Of a stretch of 5,372 nucleotides of DNA, positions 1 through 5,260 are shown in pieces (position 1 is the first letter of the stretch; each line of letters begins with the position of its first letter). Location: contig JAPPKQ010000473.1 in the NCBI GenBank assembly GCA_028819945.1, positions 6,825 through 12,196 of the forward strand, read 5' to 3'. The stretch comes from a bacterium. Lineage in GTDB: Bacteria; Actinomycetota; Acidimicrobiia; Acidimicrobiales; CATQHL01. The notes under the pieces were generated by a model that was not told the origin of the DNA, did no database searches, and worked only from the letters and a program-made list of their open reading frames with translations. A program made the translations under genes and the position numbers.

Positions 1-102
1 CCGCCCCAACCACCGGGGGATTCCTGAAGTAGGAGCCAGCTGATGCTCCGCCCCAACCACCGGGGGATTCCTGAAGTAGGAGCCAGCTGATGCTCCGCCC
101 CA
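1..102. repeat. Exact 47-bp tandem repeat, about 2.2 copies, at window edge
   Basis: Bases 1-47 and 48-94 are identical, and the identity continues for 8 more bases (95-102), so bases 1-55 equal bases 48-102 exactly; base 56 (a) and base 103 (g) then differ. Each unit holds an inverted repeat GGAGC-N8-GCTCC (32-49 and 79-96), an AGGAG ribosome-binding-like box (31-35 and 78-82), and a TGATG stop/start overlap (41-45 and 88-92). A 47-bp unit is not a multiple of three, so it would shift frame inside a coding region. Because the array starts at base 1, its full copy number cannot be seen. It could be a true repeat between the upstream gene (secY in the usual order) and adk, a duplicated gene end, or an assembly artefact. 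Confidence 0.9.
43..90 (+). CDS. Possible 15-codon mini-ORF inside the repeat
   Basis: ATG at 43 follows AGGAG (31-35) with a 7-base spacer and would encode MLRPNHRGIPEVGAS before TGA at 88-90. The same frame is open through the first repeat copy and also ends there in TGA (41-43), so that copy may be the C-terminal end of an upstream protein, or another mini-ORF. The stop overlaps the next ATG as TGATG. I do not recognise the peptide. It may be only a by-product of the duplication; the good ribosome binding site is the main support. Confidence 0.15.
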   Translation: MLRPNHRGIPEVGAS

Positions 103-125
103 GCGTTGAGCCGTTCCACCCATGA
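90..125 (+). CDS. Possible 11-codon leader ORF overlapping adk start
   Basis: ATG at 90 is preceded by AGGAG (78-82) with a 7-base spacer and encodes [11 protein letters not shown], ending in TGA at 123-125. That stop overlaps the adk start as ATGA (122-125), the usual layout for translational coupling. The adk start has no clear Shine-Dalgarno box of its own, so ribosomes terminating here could reinitiate on adk. The first four residues come from repeat sequence. No family is recognisable, so a role as a coupling leader is inference. Confidence 0.25.
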   Translation: MLRPSVEPFHP

Positions 126-703
126 GCGGCGTGATCGTCGTCCTCGGACGGCAGGGTTCGGGCAAGGGGACGCAGTGCGCCCTGCTGCAGCGGCGCTACG
201 ACGGGATCGTCCACGTCTCCACCGGCGACATGCTGCGCGACGCGGCAGCCTCGGGCTCCCCGCTGGGCCGCCGGGCCGAAGCCATCATGGCCGGCGGGGA
301 GTTGGTGCCCGACGACGTGATGTGCGATGTCGTGGCGGAGCGGCTGGCGCCGCTCCTGGAGTCCGGCACCACGGTGCTGCTCGACGGTTTCCCGCGGACC
401 CCGGCGCAGGCCGCGTCGCTTGCGGTGATGACCGCTCCCGGCGGACTCCTCGGTGCCGTGCTCCTGGACGTCGACGTGGCCGAGGTCTCCGAGCGGATGC
501 TGGCGCGCGGTCGCCACGACGACACCGCCGCGGGCATCGCCCGGCGCCTCGAGCTCTACGAGGCGCAGACGGCGCCCCTTGTCGACTGGTTCACCGAGCG
601 GGCGATGCTTCGGAGGATCGACGGGACCGGGACGCCGGCGGAGGTGTTCGACCGGCTCACCGCCGCAATCGGCGGGTTGGTGCCGCTGAGGTTGTCTCGG
701 TAG
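122..703 (+). CDS. adk: Adenylate kinase (short-LID form)
   Basis: Adenylate kinase interconverts ATP + AMP and 2 ADP in the cytoplasm and sets adenylate energy charge. The 193-residue protein has the P-loop GRQGSGKGT at residues 9-17, the AMP-binding STGDMLR at 33-39, DGFPRT at 88-93, and an arginine-rich lid start ARGRHDD at 128-134. It then passes directly to [17 protein letters not shown] at 141-157, so it lacks the long, often zinc-binding LID insert of the roughly 214-residue E. coli type. The P-loop has RQ where many members have a GxPG pattern. The ATG at 122 gives the usual short lead before the P-loop; GTG at 131 is a weaker alternative. No good Shine-Dalgarno box is seen, and the start overlaps the stop of a mini-ORF (ATGA). 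Position upstream of infA fits the end of the spc operon, but map is missing between them. Confidence 0.96.
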   Translation: MSGVIVVLGRQGSGKGTQCALLQRRYDGIVHVSTGDMLRDAAASGSPLGRRAEAIMAGGELVPDDVMCDVVAERLAPLLESGTTVLLDGFPRTPAQAASLAVMTAPGGLLGAVLLDVDVAEVSERMLARGRHDDTAAGIARRLELYEAQTAPLVDWFTERAMLRRIDGTGTPAEVFDRLTAAIGGLVPLRLSR

Positions 704-706
704 CCT
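677..706 (+). promoter_or_regulatory. Candidate promoter for infA, overlapping adk stop codon
   Basis: A TTGGTG (677-682) and a TAGCCT (701-706) lie 18 bases apart, resembling an actinobacterial -35/-10 pair with a TAnnnT -10. The -10 uses the adk TAG stop as its first three bases. The extended string GTAGCCTGGTG (700-710) matches GTATCCTTGTG upstream of rplM at 9 of 11 positions. Transcription would start near 712-714, giving a leader of about 25 bases with the GGGAG box before infA. The -35 matches the consensus only in its TTG, and readthrough from adk is equally possible. Confidence 0.4.
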
Positions 707-725
707 GGTGGGTCGCGTTCGAGGC

Positions 726-730
726 GGGAG
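726..730 (+). promoter_or_regulatory. Ribosome binding site that points to the CTG start of infA
   Basis: GGGAG, within GGCGGGAG (723-730), lies 7 bases before the CTG at 738. This is ideal spacing for that codon. It is too far (37 bases) from the ATG at 768 and lies downstream of the GTG at 708, so among the in-frame candidates it favours CTG. Confidence 0.6.
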
Positions 731-737
731 TAGGACT

Positions 738-962
738 CTGGCGAAATCGAAACAAGACGCGATCCTCATGGAGGGGAAGGTCCTGGAGTCCCTCCCCAAT
801 GCCATGTTCAGGGTCGAGTTCGAGAACGGCCACCAGGTGCTGGCGCACATCTCGGGGAAGATGAGGATGCACTACATCCGCATTCTTCCCGGAGATCGCG
901 TGCAGGTGGAGTTCACGCCCTACGACCTGCAGCGCGGGCGGATCACGTACCGGTACAAGTAG
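738..962 (+). CDS. infA: Translation initiation factor IF-1, probable CTG start
   Basis: IF-1 binds the 30S A site and works with IF-2 and IF-3 in initiation complex formation. The protein is a single S1-type OB fold and is nearly textbook: [43 protein letters not shown] and a C-terminal RGRITYRYK. Starting at CTG 738 gives 74 residues beginning (M)[12 protein letters not shown], which matches the family start and its usual length of 72-73. GTG at 708 would add ten unrelated residues ([10 protein letters not shown] region). ATG at 768 would remove conserved N-terminal residues and has no ribosome binding site. A GGGAG box sits 7 bases before the CTG. The gene lies 34 bases after adk and 75 bases before rpmJ. 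The product is certain; the start codon is inferred. Confidence 0.95.
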   Translation: MAKSKQDAILMEGKVLESLPNAMFRVEFENGHQVLAHISGKMRMHYIRILPGDRVQVEFTPYDLQRGRITYRYK

Positions 963-1037
963 CGGTGTCCGGACCGAGCGGGAGCCCCCCGCCCCGTCCG
1001 GCGGACGAGAAGACGACGAGACGAGGCGGATGCGGAC

Positions 1038-1151
1038 ATGAAAGTGCGCCCCAGCGTGAAAGCCATGTGCGAGCGGTGCCGGGTCATCCGGCGCCATGGC
1101 CGCGTGCGGGTGATCTGCGACAACCCGCGTCACCGCCAGCGGCAGGGCTGA
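1038..1151 (+). CDS. rpmJ: 50S ribosomal protein L36 (bL36), zinc-binding form
   Basis: This is the smallest protein of the large subunit; it binds 23S rRNA. The 37-residue product begins [14 protein letters not shown] and ends in HRQRQG. The zinc ligands are Cys11, Cys14, Cys27 and His32, the full C-type set, so this is the zinc-dependent paralogue. Length equals the common 37-38. A GAGGCGG box (1023-1029) lies 8 bases before ATG 1038. Its TGA at 1149-1151 is separated from the rpsM ATG by one base, so the two are probably translated in a coupled way. infA-rpmJ-rpsM is the standard order. The 75-base spacer from infA contains only a weak hairpin CGTCC-GGC-GGACG (995-1007). Confidence 0.95.
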   Translation: MKVRPSVKAMCERCRVIRRHGRVRVICDNPRHRQRQG

Positions 1152-1152
1152 C

Positions 1153-1536
1153 ATGGCACGAATCGCCGGTGTGGACATCCCGCGCAACAAGCGCGCCGTG
1201 GTCTCGCTCACCTACATCTTCGGCATCGGTCCCACGATCGCGGCGCAGACCTGCGAGGCGGTCGGCATCGGCCCGGACGTGCGGATCAAGGATCTCACCG
1301 ATCAGGAGGTGGCCCGGCTGCGGGCCCACGTCGAGCGCAACCTCAAGGTCGAGGGCGACCTCCGCCGCCAGATCAGCCAGAACATCAGTCGCAAGCTGGA
1401 GATCGGGTGCTACCAGGGGATCCGGCATCGCAGAGGCCTGCCGGTCCGGGGCCAGCGCACCCACACGAACGCCCGGACGCGCAAGGGTCCGCGCAAGACG
1501 GTGGCGGGCAAGAAGACCGTCATGAAGAGGAAGTAA
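1153..1536 (+). CDS. rpsM: 30S ribosomal protein S13 (uS13)
   Basis: S13 sits in the head of the small subunit, contacts 16S rRNA, the P-site tRNA and the 50S subunit through intersubunit bridges. The 127-residue protein opens with [14 protein letters not shown], has the helical part [10 protein letters not shown], and carries the signature [15 protein letters not shown] at residues 89-103 before a lysine/arginine-rich tail ([16 protein letters not shown]) that reaches toward P-site tRNA. Length is normal for the family. ATG 1153 lies one base after the rpmJ stop, with only a weak GGCAGGG (1141-1147) ahead, in keeping with coupled translation. A 105-base structured spacer separates it from rpsK, the longest gap in this window. 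Confidence 0.97.
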   Translation: MARIAGVDIPRNKRAVVSLTYIFGIGPTIAAQTCEAVGIGPDVRIKDLTDQEVARLRAHVERNLKVEGDLRRQISQNISRKLEIGCYQGIRHRRGLPVRGQRTHTNARTRKGPRKTVAGKKTVMKRK

Positions 1537-1542
1537 GGCAGC

Positions 1543-1609
1543 GGTGGGCCGGGCGCCGATCGGGGCGCCCAACCACCACGACCGGTAGCCGCGCCGCCAC
1601 CGGCGCGGT
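1543..1609 (+). promoter_or_regulatory. Two GC-rich stem-loops in the rpsM-rpsK spacer
   Basis: The first stem-loop pairs GGGCGCC (1551-1557) with GGCGCCC (1564-1570) around a 6-base loop. It is extended, past a 3/2 internal loop, by GGTGG (1543-1547) with CCACC (1573-1577), giving 12 pairs in all. The second pairs CCGCGCC (1589-1595) with GGCGCGG (1602-1608) around a 6-base loop, plus a possible G-T pair at 1588/1609. Neither is followed by a T tract, so a standard intrinsic terminator is unlikely. Possible roles are RNA processing or stability, attenuation, or a ribosomal protein binding site acting on rpsK-rpsD. S4 and similar r-proteins are known to regulate alpha-type operons elsewhere, but no specific target is shown here. 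Confidence 0.5.
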
Positions 1610-1641
1610 ATCGCACCGCTCACGAGACGCACCGAGGGGTT

Positions 1642-2034
1642 ATGGCAGAGAGACAGGCACGGCGACCACGCCGGCGCGAACGCAGGAATATCGCGCACGG
1701 CGTCGTGCACATCAAGAGTTCCTTCAACAACACCATCATCACCGTCACCGATCTGCGGGGGAACGTCGTCGCCTGGGCGTCGGCGGGGAACGTGGGATTC
1801 AAGGGCTCGCGCAAGTCGACCCCGTACGCCGCACAGATGGCAGCGGAGGAGGTGGCGCGCCGGGCCATGGAGTTCGGCGTTCGCAAGGTCGATGTGCAGG
1901 TGCGCGGCCCCGGTTCGGGGCGCGAGACGGCGATCCGCTCGCTGCAGAACCTGGGCCTGGAGGTCACCGGCATCAAGGACGTGACCCCTGTGCCGCACAA
2001 CGGGTGCCGGCCACCCAAGAGGCGGCGCGTCTGA
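1642..2034 (+). CDS. rpsK: 30S ribosomal protein S11 (uS11)
   Basis: S11 is a platform protein of the small subunit that helps form the mRNA exit cleft near the 3' end of 16S rRNA. The 130-residue protein has a basic N terminus ([10 protein letters not shown]), then [15 protein letters not shown] (residues 23-37), [35 protein letters not shown], and the invariant tail [12 protein letters not shown] (119-130). The Asn120-Gly121 pair matches the place where E. coli S11 carries isoaspartate. The N terminus is a few residues shorter than in mycobacteria. No in-frame start lies just upstream, so ATG 1642 is chosen, though the GAGGGG box (1634-1639) is unusually close. Its TGA overlaps the rpsD ATG as TGATG. 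Confidence 0.96.
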   Translation: MAERQARRPRRRERRNIAHGVVHIKSSFNNTIITVTDLRGNVVAWASAGNVGFKGSRKSTPYAAQMAAEEVARRAMEFGVRKVDVQVRGPGSGRETAIRSLQNLGLEVTGIKDVTPVPHNGCRPPKRRRV

Positions 2035-2651
2035 TGTCCCGCTACACCGGACCGAAGGCGCGGGTGTCGCGCCGGCTGGGCACGAACATCTTCGGCACCA
2101 AGGGCGAGACGGTGGCGCTCGACAAGCGTCCCTACCCGCCCGGCGAGCACGGCCGCTCGCGGCGACGCACCACGACCTCGGAGTATCTGCTCCAGCTCCA
2201 GGAGAAGCAGAAGGCCCGCTTCACCTACGGGCTGACGGAGCGGCAGTTCCGCAACCTGTACGCCGAGGCCAGCCGCCGCACGGGAGTCACCGGTGAGAAC
2301 ATGCTCACCTACCTCGAGTTGCGGCTCGACAACGTGGTGTACCGCACCGGCTGGGCGGCGACCCGCCCGCAGGCCCGGCAGTTCGTGCTGCACGGCCACA
2401 TGTCGGTGAACGGCCGGCGCGTCAGCATCCCCAGCTACCGCGTCTCGGCCGGTGATGAGATCGCCGTCATGGAGAAGTCCCGGGCGATGGCGCCCCTGCA
2501 GTGGAACGTTGATGTGCTCGACCGGGTGCCGCCCGTCTGGCTCGAGGTCGTCGAGGAGGGGTTGGCGGCGAACGTGCTGTCGGCTCCCACCCGCGAACAG
2601 ATCGACGTGCCGATTCGCGAGCAGTTGATCGTCGAGCTGTACAGCAAGTAG
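2034..2651 (+). CDS. rpsD: 30S ribosomal protein S4 (uS4), zinc-less type
   Basis: S4 is a primary 16S rRNA binder that nucleates 30S assembly and in many bacteria represses its own operon. The 205-residue protein starts [16 protein letters not shown]. This is the cysteine-free (C-minus) N terminus, with no zinc finger. It continues with KRPYPPGEHG, a helical region, and the S4 RNA-binding domain at about residues 95-155 (LRLDNVVYRTGWAATR, then FVLHGHMSVNGRRV), ending in PIREQLIVELYSK. Length is typical. The frame stays open far upstream to about 1407, but that part overlaps rpsM and rpsK in another frame; family alignment sets the start at ATG 2034. The start shares one base with the rpsK stop, implying coupling. 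rpoA follows after 16 bases. Confidence 0.97.
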   Translation: MSRYTGPKARVSRRLGTNIFGTKGETVALDKRPYPPGEHGRSRRRTTTSEYLLQLQEKQKARFTYGLTERQFRNLYAEASRRTGVTGENMLTYLELRLDNVVYRTGWAATRPQARQFVLHGHMSVNGRRVSIPSYRVSAGDEIAVMEKSRAMAPLQWNVDVLDRVPPVWLEVVEEGLAANVLSAPTREQIDVPIREQLIVELYSK

Positions 2652-2667
2652 CGGAGCGAGGTTGCAC

Positions 2668-3600
2668 ATGCTTGAGATCAAACATCCCACGGTCTCCGCG
2701 GCCGCCGCCGAGGTCAACCGCCAGAAGTTCGTCATCGGACCGCTCGAGCCGGGATTCGGTCACACGATCGGCAACGCCCTGCGGCGCACGCTGCTCTCGT
2801 CCATCCCGGGCGCGGCGGTCACCCACGTCCGGTTCGATGAGGCGCTGCACGAGTTCGACACCCTGGGTGGCGTGGTCGAGGACATCTCCGACGTCATCCT
2901 GAACCTCAAGGATCTGGTGCTGCGCAGCCACAGCCCCGAGCCGGTGCAGTTGCGCATCGACGTCCTGGGGCCGGGGGAGGTGACGGGCGCACACTTCGGC
3001 GTCAACCCCGACGTGGAGGTGTTGAACCCCGACCTGCACGTCGCCTCGCTCAACGGCCGGGCGCGTTTCGCCGCCGACGTCACCGTCGAGCAGGGCATCG
3101 GCTACAGCGGGGCTGAGAGCCGACCGTCGAGCGGCACGATCGGCGACGTCCCGGTGGACGCCCTTTTCTCGCCGGTGCGGCGCGTCGCCTATGAGGTGGA
3201 GGCGACCACGGGGGAGCGAGAGGTGGCAGCCGACGAACTCATCGTGGACGTGCTGACCGACGGCACGGTCACGCCGTCGGAGGCGATGGCCACTGCCGGC
3301 GGCATCCTGCGGCGGCTGACGCAACTCGTGGAGAACCTCGCCGAAGTGTCCTTGCCGGACGGTCTCGACCCGTCGGCGGCCACGGAGATGCCGTCGGACC
3401 TGCTCCGCCCCATCGACGATCTGGGGCTGTCGGAGCGGCCCAGGAACTGCTTGAAGAGGGCGCAGGTCACGACCGTCGGCGCGCTCCTGGAGCGGACGCG
3501 ACTGGAACTGCTGGCGATCCCCAATTTCGGTGAGAAGTCCCTGGACGAGGTGACGGCCCGTCTCGACGAGCTGGGACTCGCCCTGGCCTCCGGGGACTGA
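2668..3600 (+). CDS. rpoA: DNA-directed RNA polymerase alpha subunit
   Basis: The alpha dimer nucleates RNA polymerase assembly, and its C-terminal domain contacts UP elements and activators. The protein has 310 residues. The N-terminal assembly domain carries PLEPGFGHTIGNALRRTLL at 25-43, the core dimer motif. The C-terminal domain begins near LLRPIDDLGLS (245-255). It keeps Arg257, Asn260, Cys261 and Lys263, plus Gly288, Lys290 and Ser291, which align with E. coli R265, N268, C269, K271, G296, K298 and S299, so DNA contact is expected to be intact. ATG 2668 is 6 bases after GGAGCGAGG (2653-2661); TTG at 2662 would add only two residues. At 310 residues the protein is about 19 shorter than E. 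coli alpha, with no domain lost. rplQ follows after 12 bases. Confidence 0.97.
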   Translation: MLEIKHPTVSAAAAEVNRQKFVIGPLEPGFGHTIGNALRRTLLSSIPGAAVTHVRFDEALHEFDTLGGVVEDISDVILNLKDLVLRSHSPEPVQLRIDVLGPGEVTGAHFGVNPDVEVLNPDLHVASLNGRARFAADVTVEQGIGYSGAESRPSSGTIGDVPVDALFSPVRRVAYEVEATTGEREVAADELIVDVLTDGTVTPSEAMATAGGILRRLTQLVENLAEVSLPDGLDPSAATEMPSDLLRPIDDLGLSERPRNCLKRAQVTTVGALLERTRLELLAIPNFGEKSLDEVTARLDELGLALASGD

Positions 3601-3612
3601 GGGAGCCCAGCC

Positions 3613-3966
3613 GTGCCCGGCCGACCTCCCAAGAGCCGCCGCCTCGGCGGCAGCGCCGCACACCAGCGCTCGATGCTGGCCAACCTCGTGGCGTCCCTCG
3701 TGGCGGCCGAGTCGATCGTCACGACCGAGGCCAAGGCCAAGGCGATGCAGCCCGTCGCCGAGAAGCTGATCACCAAGGCGCGCAAGGGCGGTCTGCACAA
3801 CCACCGGCAGATCGTGGCGTTCCTCAACGATCGGGAGATCGCCGACAAGCTGATCTCCGACATCGGGCCTCGCTACGCCAACCGCGCCGGCGGTTGCACC
3901 CGGATCCTGCGGGTCGGTCCTCGCTACGGCGACAACGCTCCCATGGCCCGCGTCGAACTCGTCTAG
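3613..3966 (+). CDS. rplQ: 50S ribosomal protein L17 (bL17)
   Basis: L17 binds 23S rRNA near the polypeptide exit tunnel. The 117-residue protein starts (M)PGRPPKSRRLGGSAAHQRS, then MLANLVASLVAAESIVTTEA and KAKAMQPVAEKLITKARKGG, and ends in GGCTRILRVGPRYGDNAPM plus ARVELV, all hallmarks of the family. The start is GTG 3613, with GGGAG (3601-3605) 7 bases ahead and just after the rpoA stop. No insertion or truncation is seen; the length is close to that of compact L17 proteins. Position right after rpoA is conserved across bacteria. truA begins 14 bases after its TAG. Confidence 0.97.
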   Translation: MPGRPPKSRRLGGSAAHQRSMLANLVASLVAAESIVTTEAKAKAMQPVAEKLITKARKGGLHNHRQIVAFLNDREIADKLISDIGPRYANRAGGCTRILRVGPRYGDNAPMARVELV

Positions 3967-3980
3967 CGACGCGCCGCGGC

Positions 3981-4754
3981 GTGGTCCGCCTGCGCCTCCT
4001 GGTTGCCTACGACGGCGGGGAGTTCCGCGGCTTCGCCCCCAACCCCGGCGTGCGCACCGTGGCCGGCGTGCTCGCCGACGCCCTCGAGCGGCGCCTCGGC
4101 TACCCGGTTCAGTTGACCTGTGCCGGCCGCACCGATGCGGGAGTGCACGCCCGCGGCCAGGTCGTGAGTCTGGACGTGGCCGAGGGGGACGCCTCGGACG
4201 AGCGGCTCGAGTCTCTGCGCGGCGGCCTCAACCGCATGTGCGGGCCCGATGTGGCGGTCCTGGCGACCACCCCGGCGCCGGCGGACTTCGATGCCCGCTT
4301 CTCGGCGCTGGCCCGGGCGTACCGCTACACGATCTGGAACGCGCCCGAGCCCGACGTTTTCCGCCGCAAGTACGCCTGGCACGTCCCCGAGCCCCTCGAC
4401 GTGGCTGCCATGAGCGACGCCGCGGGCTGCCTGGTCGGCGAGCACGACTTCGCCTCCTTCTGCTCCCGGTCCGAGCAGGTCATCGACGGTGAGGTGCGGG
4501 TGGCGCCGACGGTGAGGCGGGTGCGGCGCGCCGTCTGGAGTCGGCCCGAGCCGGCGCTGCTGCTGTTCGACATCGAGGCGAACTCGTTCTGCCGGCAGAT
4601 GGTGCGTTCGATCGTCGGCACGCTGGTGGAGGTTGGGCGGGGCCGCCGTCCCGCCGACGGCATCCGCCGCGTCCTGCAGGCCCGCGACAGGGCCGCCGCC
4701 GGCGGCGTGGCGCCGCCGCACGGCCTGTGCCTGGAGTCGGTCACCTACCCCTGA
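3981..4754 (+). CDS. truA: tRNA pseudouridine(38-40) synthase TruA
   Basis: TruA converts uridines 38-40 of the tRNA anticodon arm to pseudouridine. The 257-residue protein has YDGGEFRGF at 10-18, the catalytic-loop motif GRTDAGVHA at 49-57 with nucleophile Asp52, the [10 protein letters not shown] strand, DFASFCSR, and the C-terminal [20 protein letters not shown]. Length is within the usual 245-290. The start chosen is GTG 3981, which gives the normal short lead [12 protein letters not shown]. An upstream in-frame ATG at 3894 would lie inside rplQ and add 29 unrelated residues. No clear Shine-Dalgarno box precedes GTG 3981, so translation is probably coupled to rplQ, which ends 14 bases upstream. 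The segment [12 protein letters not shown] departs from the more common GW near this point of the family. Placement between rplQ and rplM is common in Gram-positives. Confidence 0.95.
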   Translation: MVRLRLLVAYDGGEFRGFAPNPGVRTVAGVLADALERRLGYPVQLTCAGRTDAGVHARGQVVSLDVAEGDASDERLESLRGGLNRMCGPDVAVLATTPAPADFDARFSALARAYRYTIWNAPEPDVFRRKYAWHVPEPLDVAAMSDAAGCLVGEHDFASFCSRSEQVIDGEVRVAPTVRRVRRAVWSRPEPALLLFDIEANSFCRQMVRSIVGTLVEVGRGRRPADGIRRVLQARDRAAAGGVAPPHGLCLESVTYP

Positions 4755-4769
4755 GGCGGCTGTCGCGGA

Positions 4770-4794
4770 CCACCGGCGGTGGGCCGATTTCGGC
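4770..4794 (+). promoter_or_regulatory. Two small adjacent hairpins after truA
   Basis: CCACC (4770-4774) pairs with GGTGG (4778-4782) around GGC. Immediately after, GCCG (4783-4786) pairs with CGGC (4791-4794) around ATTT. They start 16 bases after the truA stop. There is no T tract after them, so they are at best a weak or factor-dependent stop, or a processing site between the upstream operon and rplM. Short GC stems arise easily by chance in such DNA. Confidence 0.3.
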
Positions 4795-4803
4795 GGCGAG
4801 CCC

Positions 4804-4816
4804 GTATCCTTGTGCC
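4804..4816 (+). promoter_or_regulatory. Candidate -10 box for a leaderless rplM transcript
   Basis: TATCCT (4805-4810) fits the actinobacterial TAnnnT -10 box and stands six bases before the rplM GTG (4817), so transcription would start at or next to the start codon. No Shine-Dalgarno sequence precedes that GTG, which agrees with leaderless translation, common in Actinobacteria. The string GTATCCTTGTG (4804-4814) resembles GTAGCCTGGTG upstream of infA (700-710). No convincing -35 hexamer is seen. Confidence 0.42.
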
Positions 4817-5260
4817 GTGCGCACCTACAGCCCGAAGGCTTCGGAGACCGAGCGCGCCTGGTGGATCGTCGACGCCGACGGCCAGGTGCTCGGGCGCCTT
4901 GCCAGCGAGGTGGCGACCGTCCTGCGTGGCAAGCACAAGCCGACGTACACGCCGCACCTGGACTGCGGCGATCACGTCATCATCGTGAACGCCGACAAGA
5001 TCGTCACGACCGCCAACAAGTCCGACCGGAAGATCCTCTACCGGCACTCGGGCTATCCCGGCGGCCTTCGCTCGGAGACCCTCGGCGAAGCGATGCGACG
5101 TCGTCCCGCCGAGGTCGTGCGGCGCAGCGTGCGCGGCATGCTGCCGCACACCCGGTTGGGCCGGCAGATGCTGCGAAAGCTGAAGGTCTACGCCGGACCC
5201 GTCCATCCCCACGAGGCCCAGAGGCCGCAGCCGCTGCCGCTTCCCAGGAGAACACCATGA
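4817..5260 (+). CDS. rplM: 50S ribosomal protein L13 (uL13)
   Basis: L13 is an early-assembling 23S rRNA binding protein. The 147-residue product starts (M)[19 protein letters not shown], has [20 protein letters not shown], the central [26 protein letters not shown], and the conserved [20 protein letters not shown] followed by [10 protein letters not shown]. Length is exactly typical. GTG 4817 is chosen because it matches the family start; the open frame upstream to 4727 overlaps the end of truA and adds unrelated residues. No ribosome binding site is visible at this start, but a TAnnnT box lies six bases ahead. The last residues ([10 protein letters not shown]) are encoded by the stretch holding the rpsI ribosome binding site, and the TGA overlaps the rpsI ATG as ATGA. 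Confidence 0.96.
   Translation: MRTYSPKASETERAWWIVDADGQVLGRLASEVATVLRGKHKPTYTPHLDCGDHVIIVNADKIVTTANKSDRKILYRHSGYPGGLRSETLGEAMRRRPAEVVRRSVRGMLPHTRLGRQMLRKLKVYAGPVHPHEAQRPQPLPLPRRTP
5246..5250 (+). promoter_or_regulatory. Ribosome binding site of rpsI inside rplM
   Basis: AGGAG stands 6 bases before ATG 5257. It is among the clearest Shine-Dalgarno boxes in the window and fixes the rpsI start, even though that start also overlaps the rplM stop. Confidence 0.7.

Noticed and set aside
1..102. CRISPR array
   Set aside because: The units are directly adjacent with no unique spacers between them, so it is a plain tandem repeat.
106..864. Long + strand frame of 252 codons over adk and infA
   Set aside because: It overlaps adk and the start of infA in another frame, is arginine/glycine-rich low-complexity sequence, and shows no family motif. 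It is a shadow of GC-rich coding DNA.
995..1007. Hairpin CGTCC-GGC-GGACG in the infA-rpmJ spacer as a terminator
   Set aside because: Only five pairs and no T tract; such stems are expected by chance in this base composition.
965..1525. + strand frame of 186 codons over rpmJ and rpsM
   Set aside because: It overlaps two certain genes in another frame and its sequence is arginine/serine-rich without a motif.
1551..1608. Intrinsic terminator between rpsM and rpsK
   Set aside because: The stems are strong, but no run of T follows either one and the downstream genes belong to the same conserved operon, so a regulatory or processing role is preferred.
1407..2033. N-terminal extension of rpsD giving a 414-residue fusion
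   Set aside because: The added part is a shadow of rpsM and rpsK; S4 homology begins exactly at the ATG at 2034.
1620..2735. Minus-strand frame of 371 codons opposite rpsK and rpsD
   Set aside because: It lies opposite two fully conserved ribosomal protein genes and shows no protein signature.
2467..3804. Long minus-strand frame of 445 codons opposite rpoA and neighbours
   Set aside because: It is antisense to rpsD, rpoA and rplQ, all of which are certain. No recognisable domain is present; its openness follows from GC-rich codon bias.
3963..4721. Minus-strand frame of 252 codons opposite truA
   Set aside because: It is rich in His, Arg, Gly and Ala with no motif, and truA on the + strand has all its family motifs.
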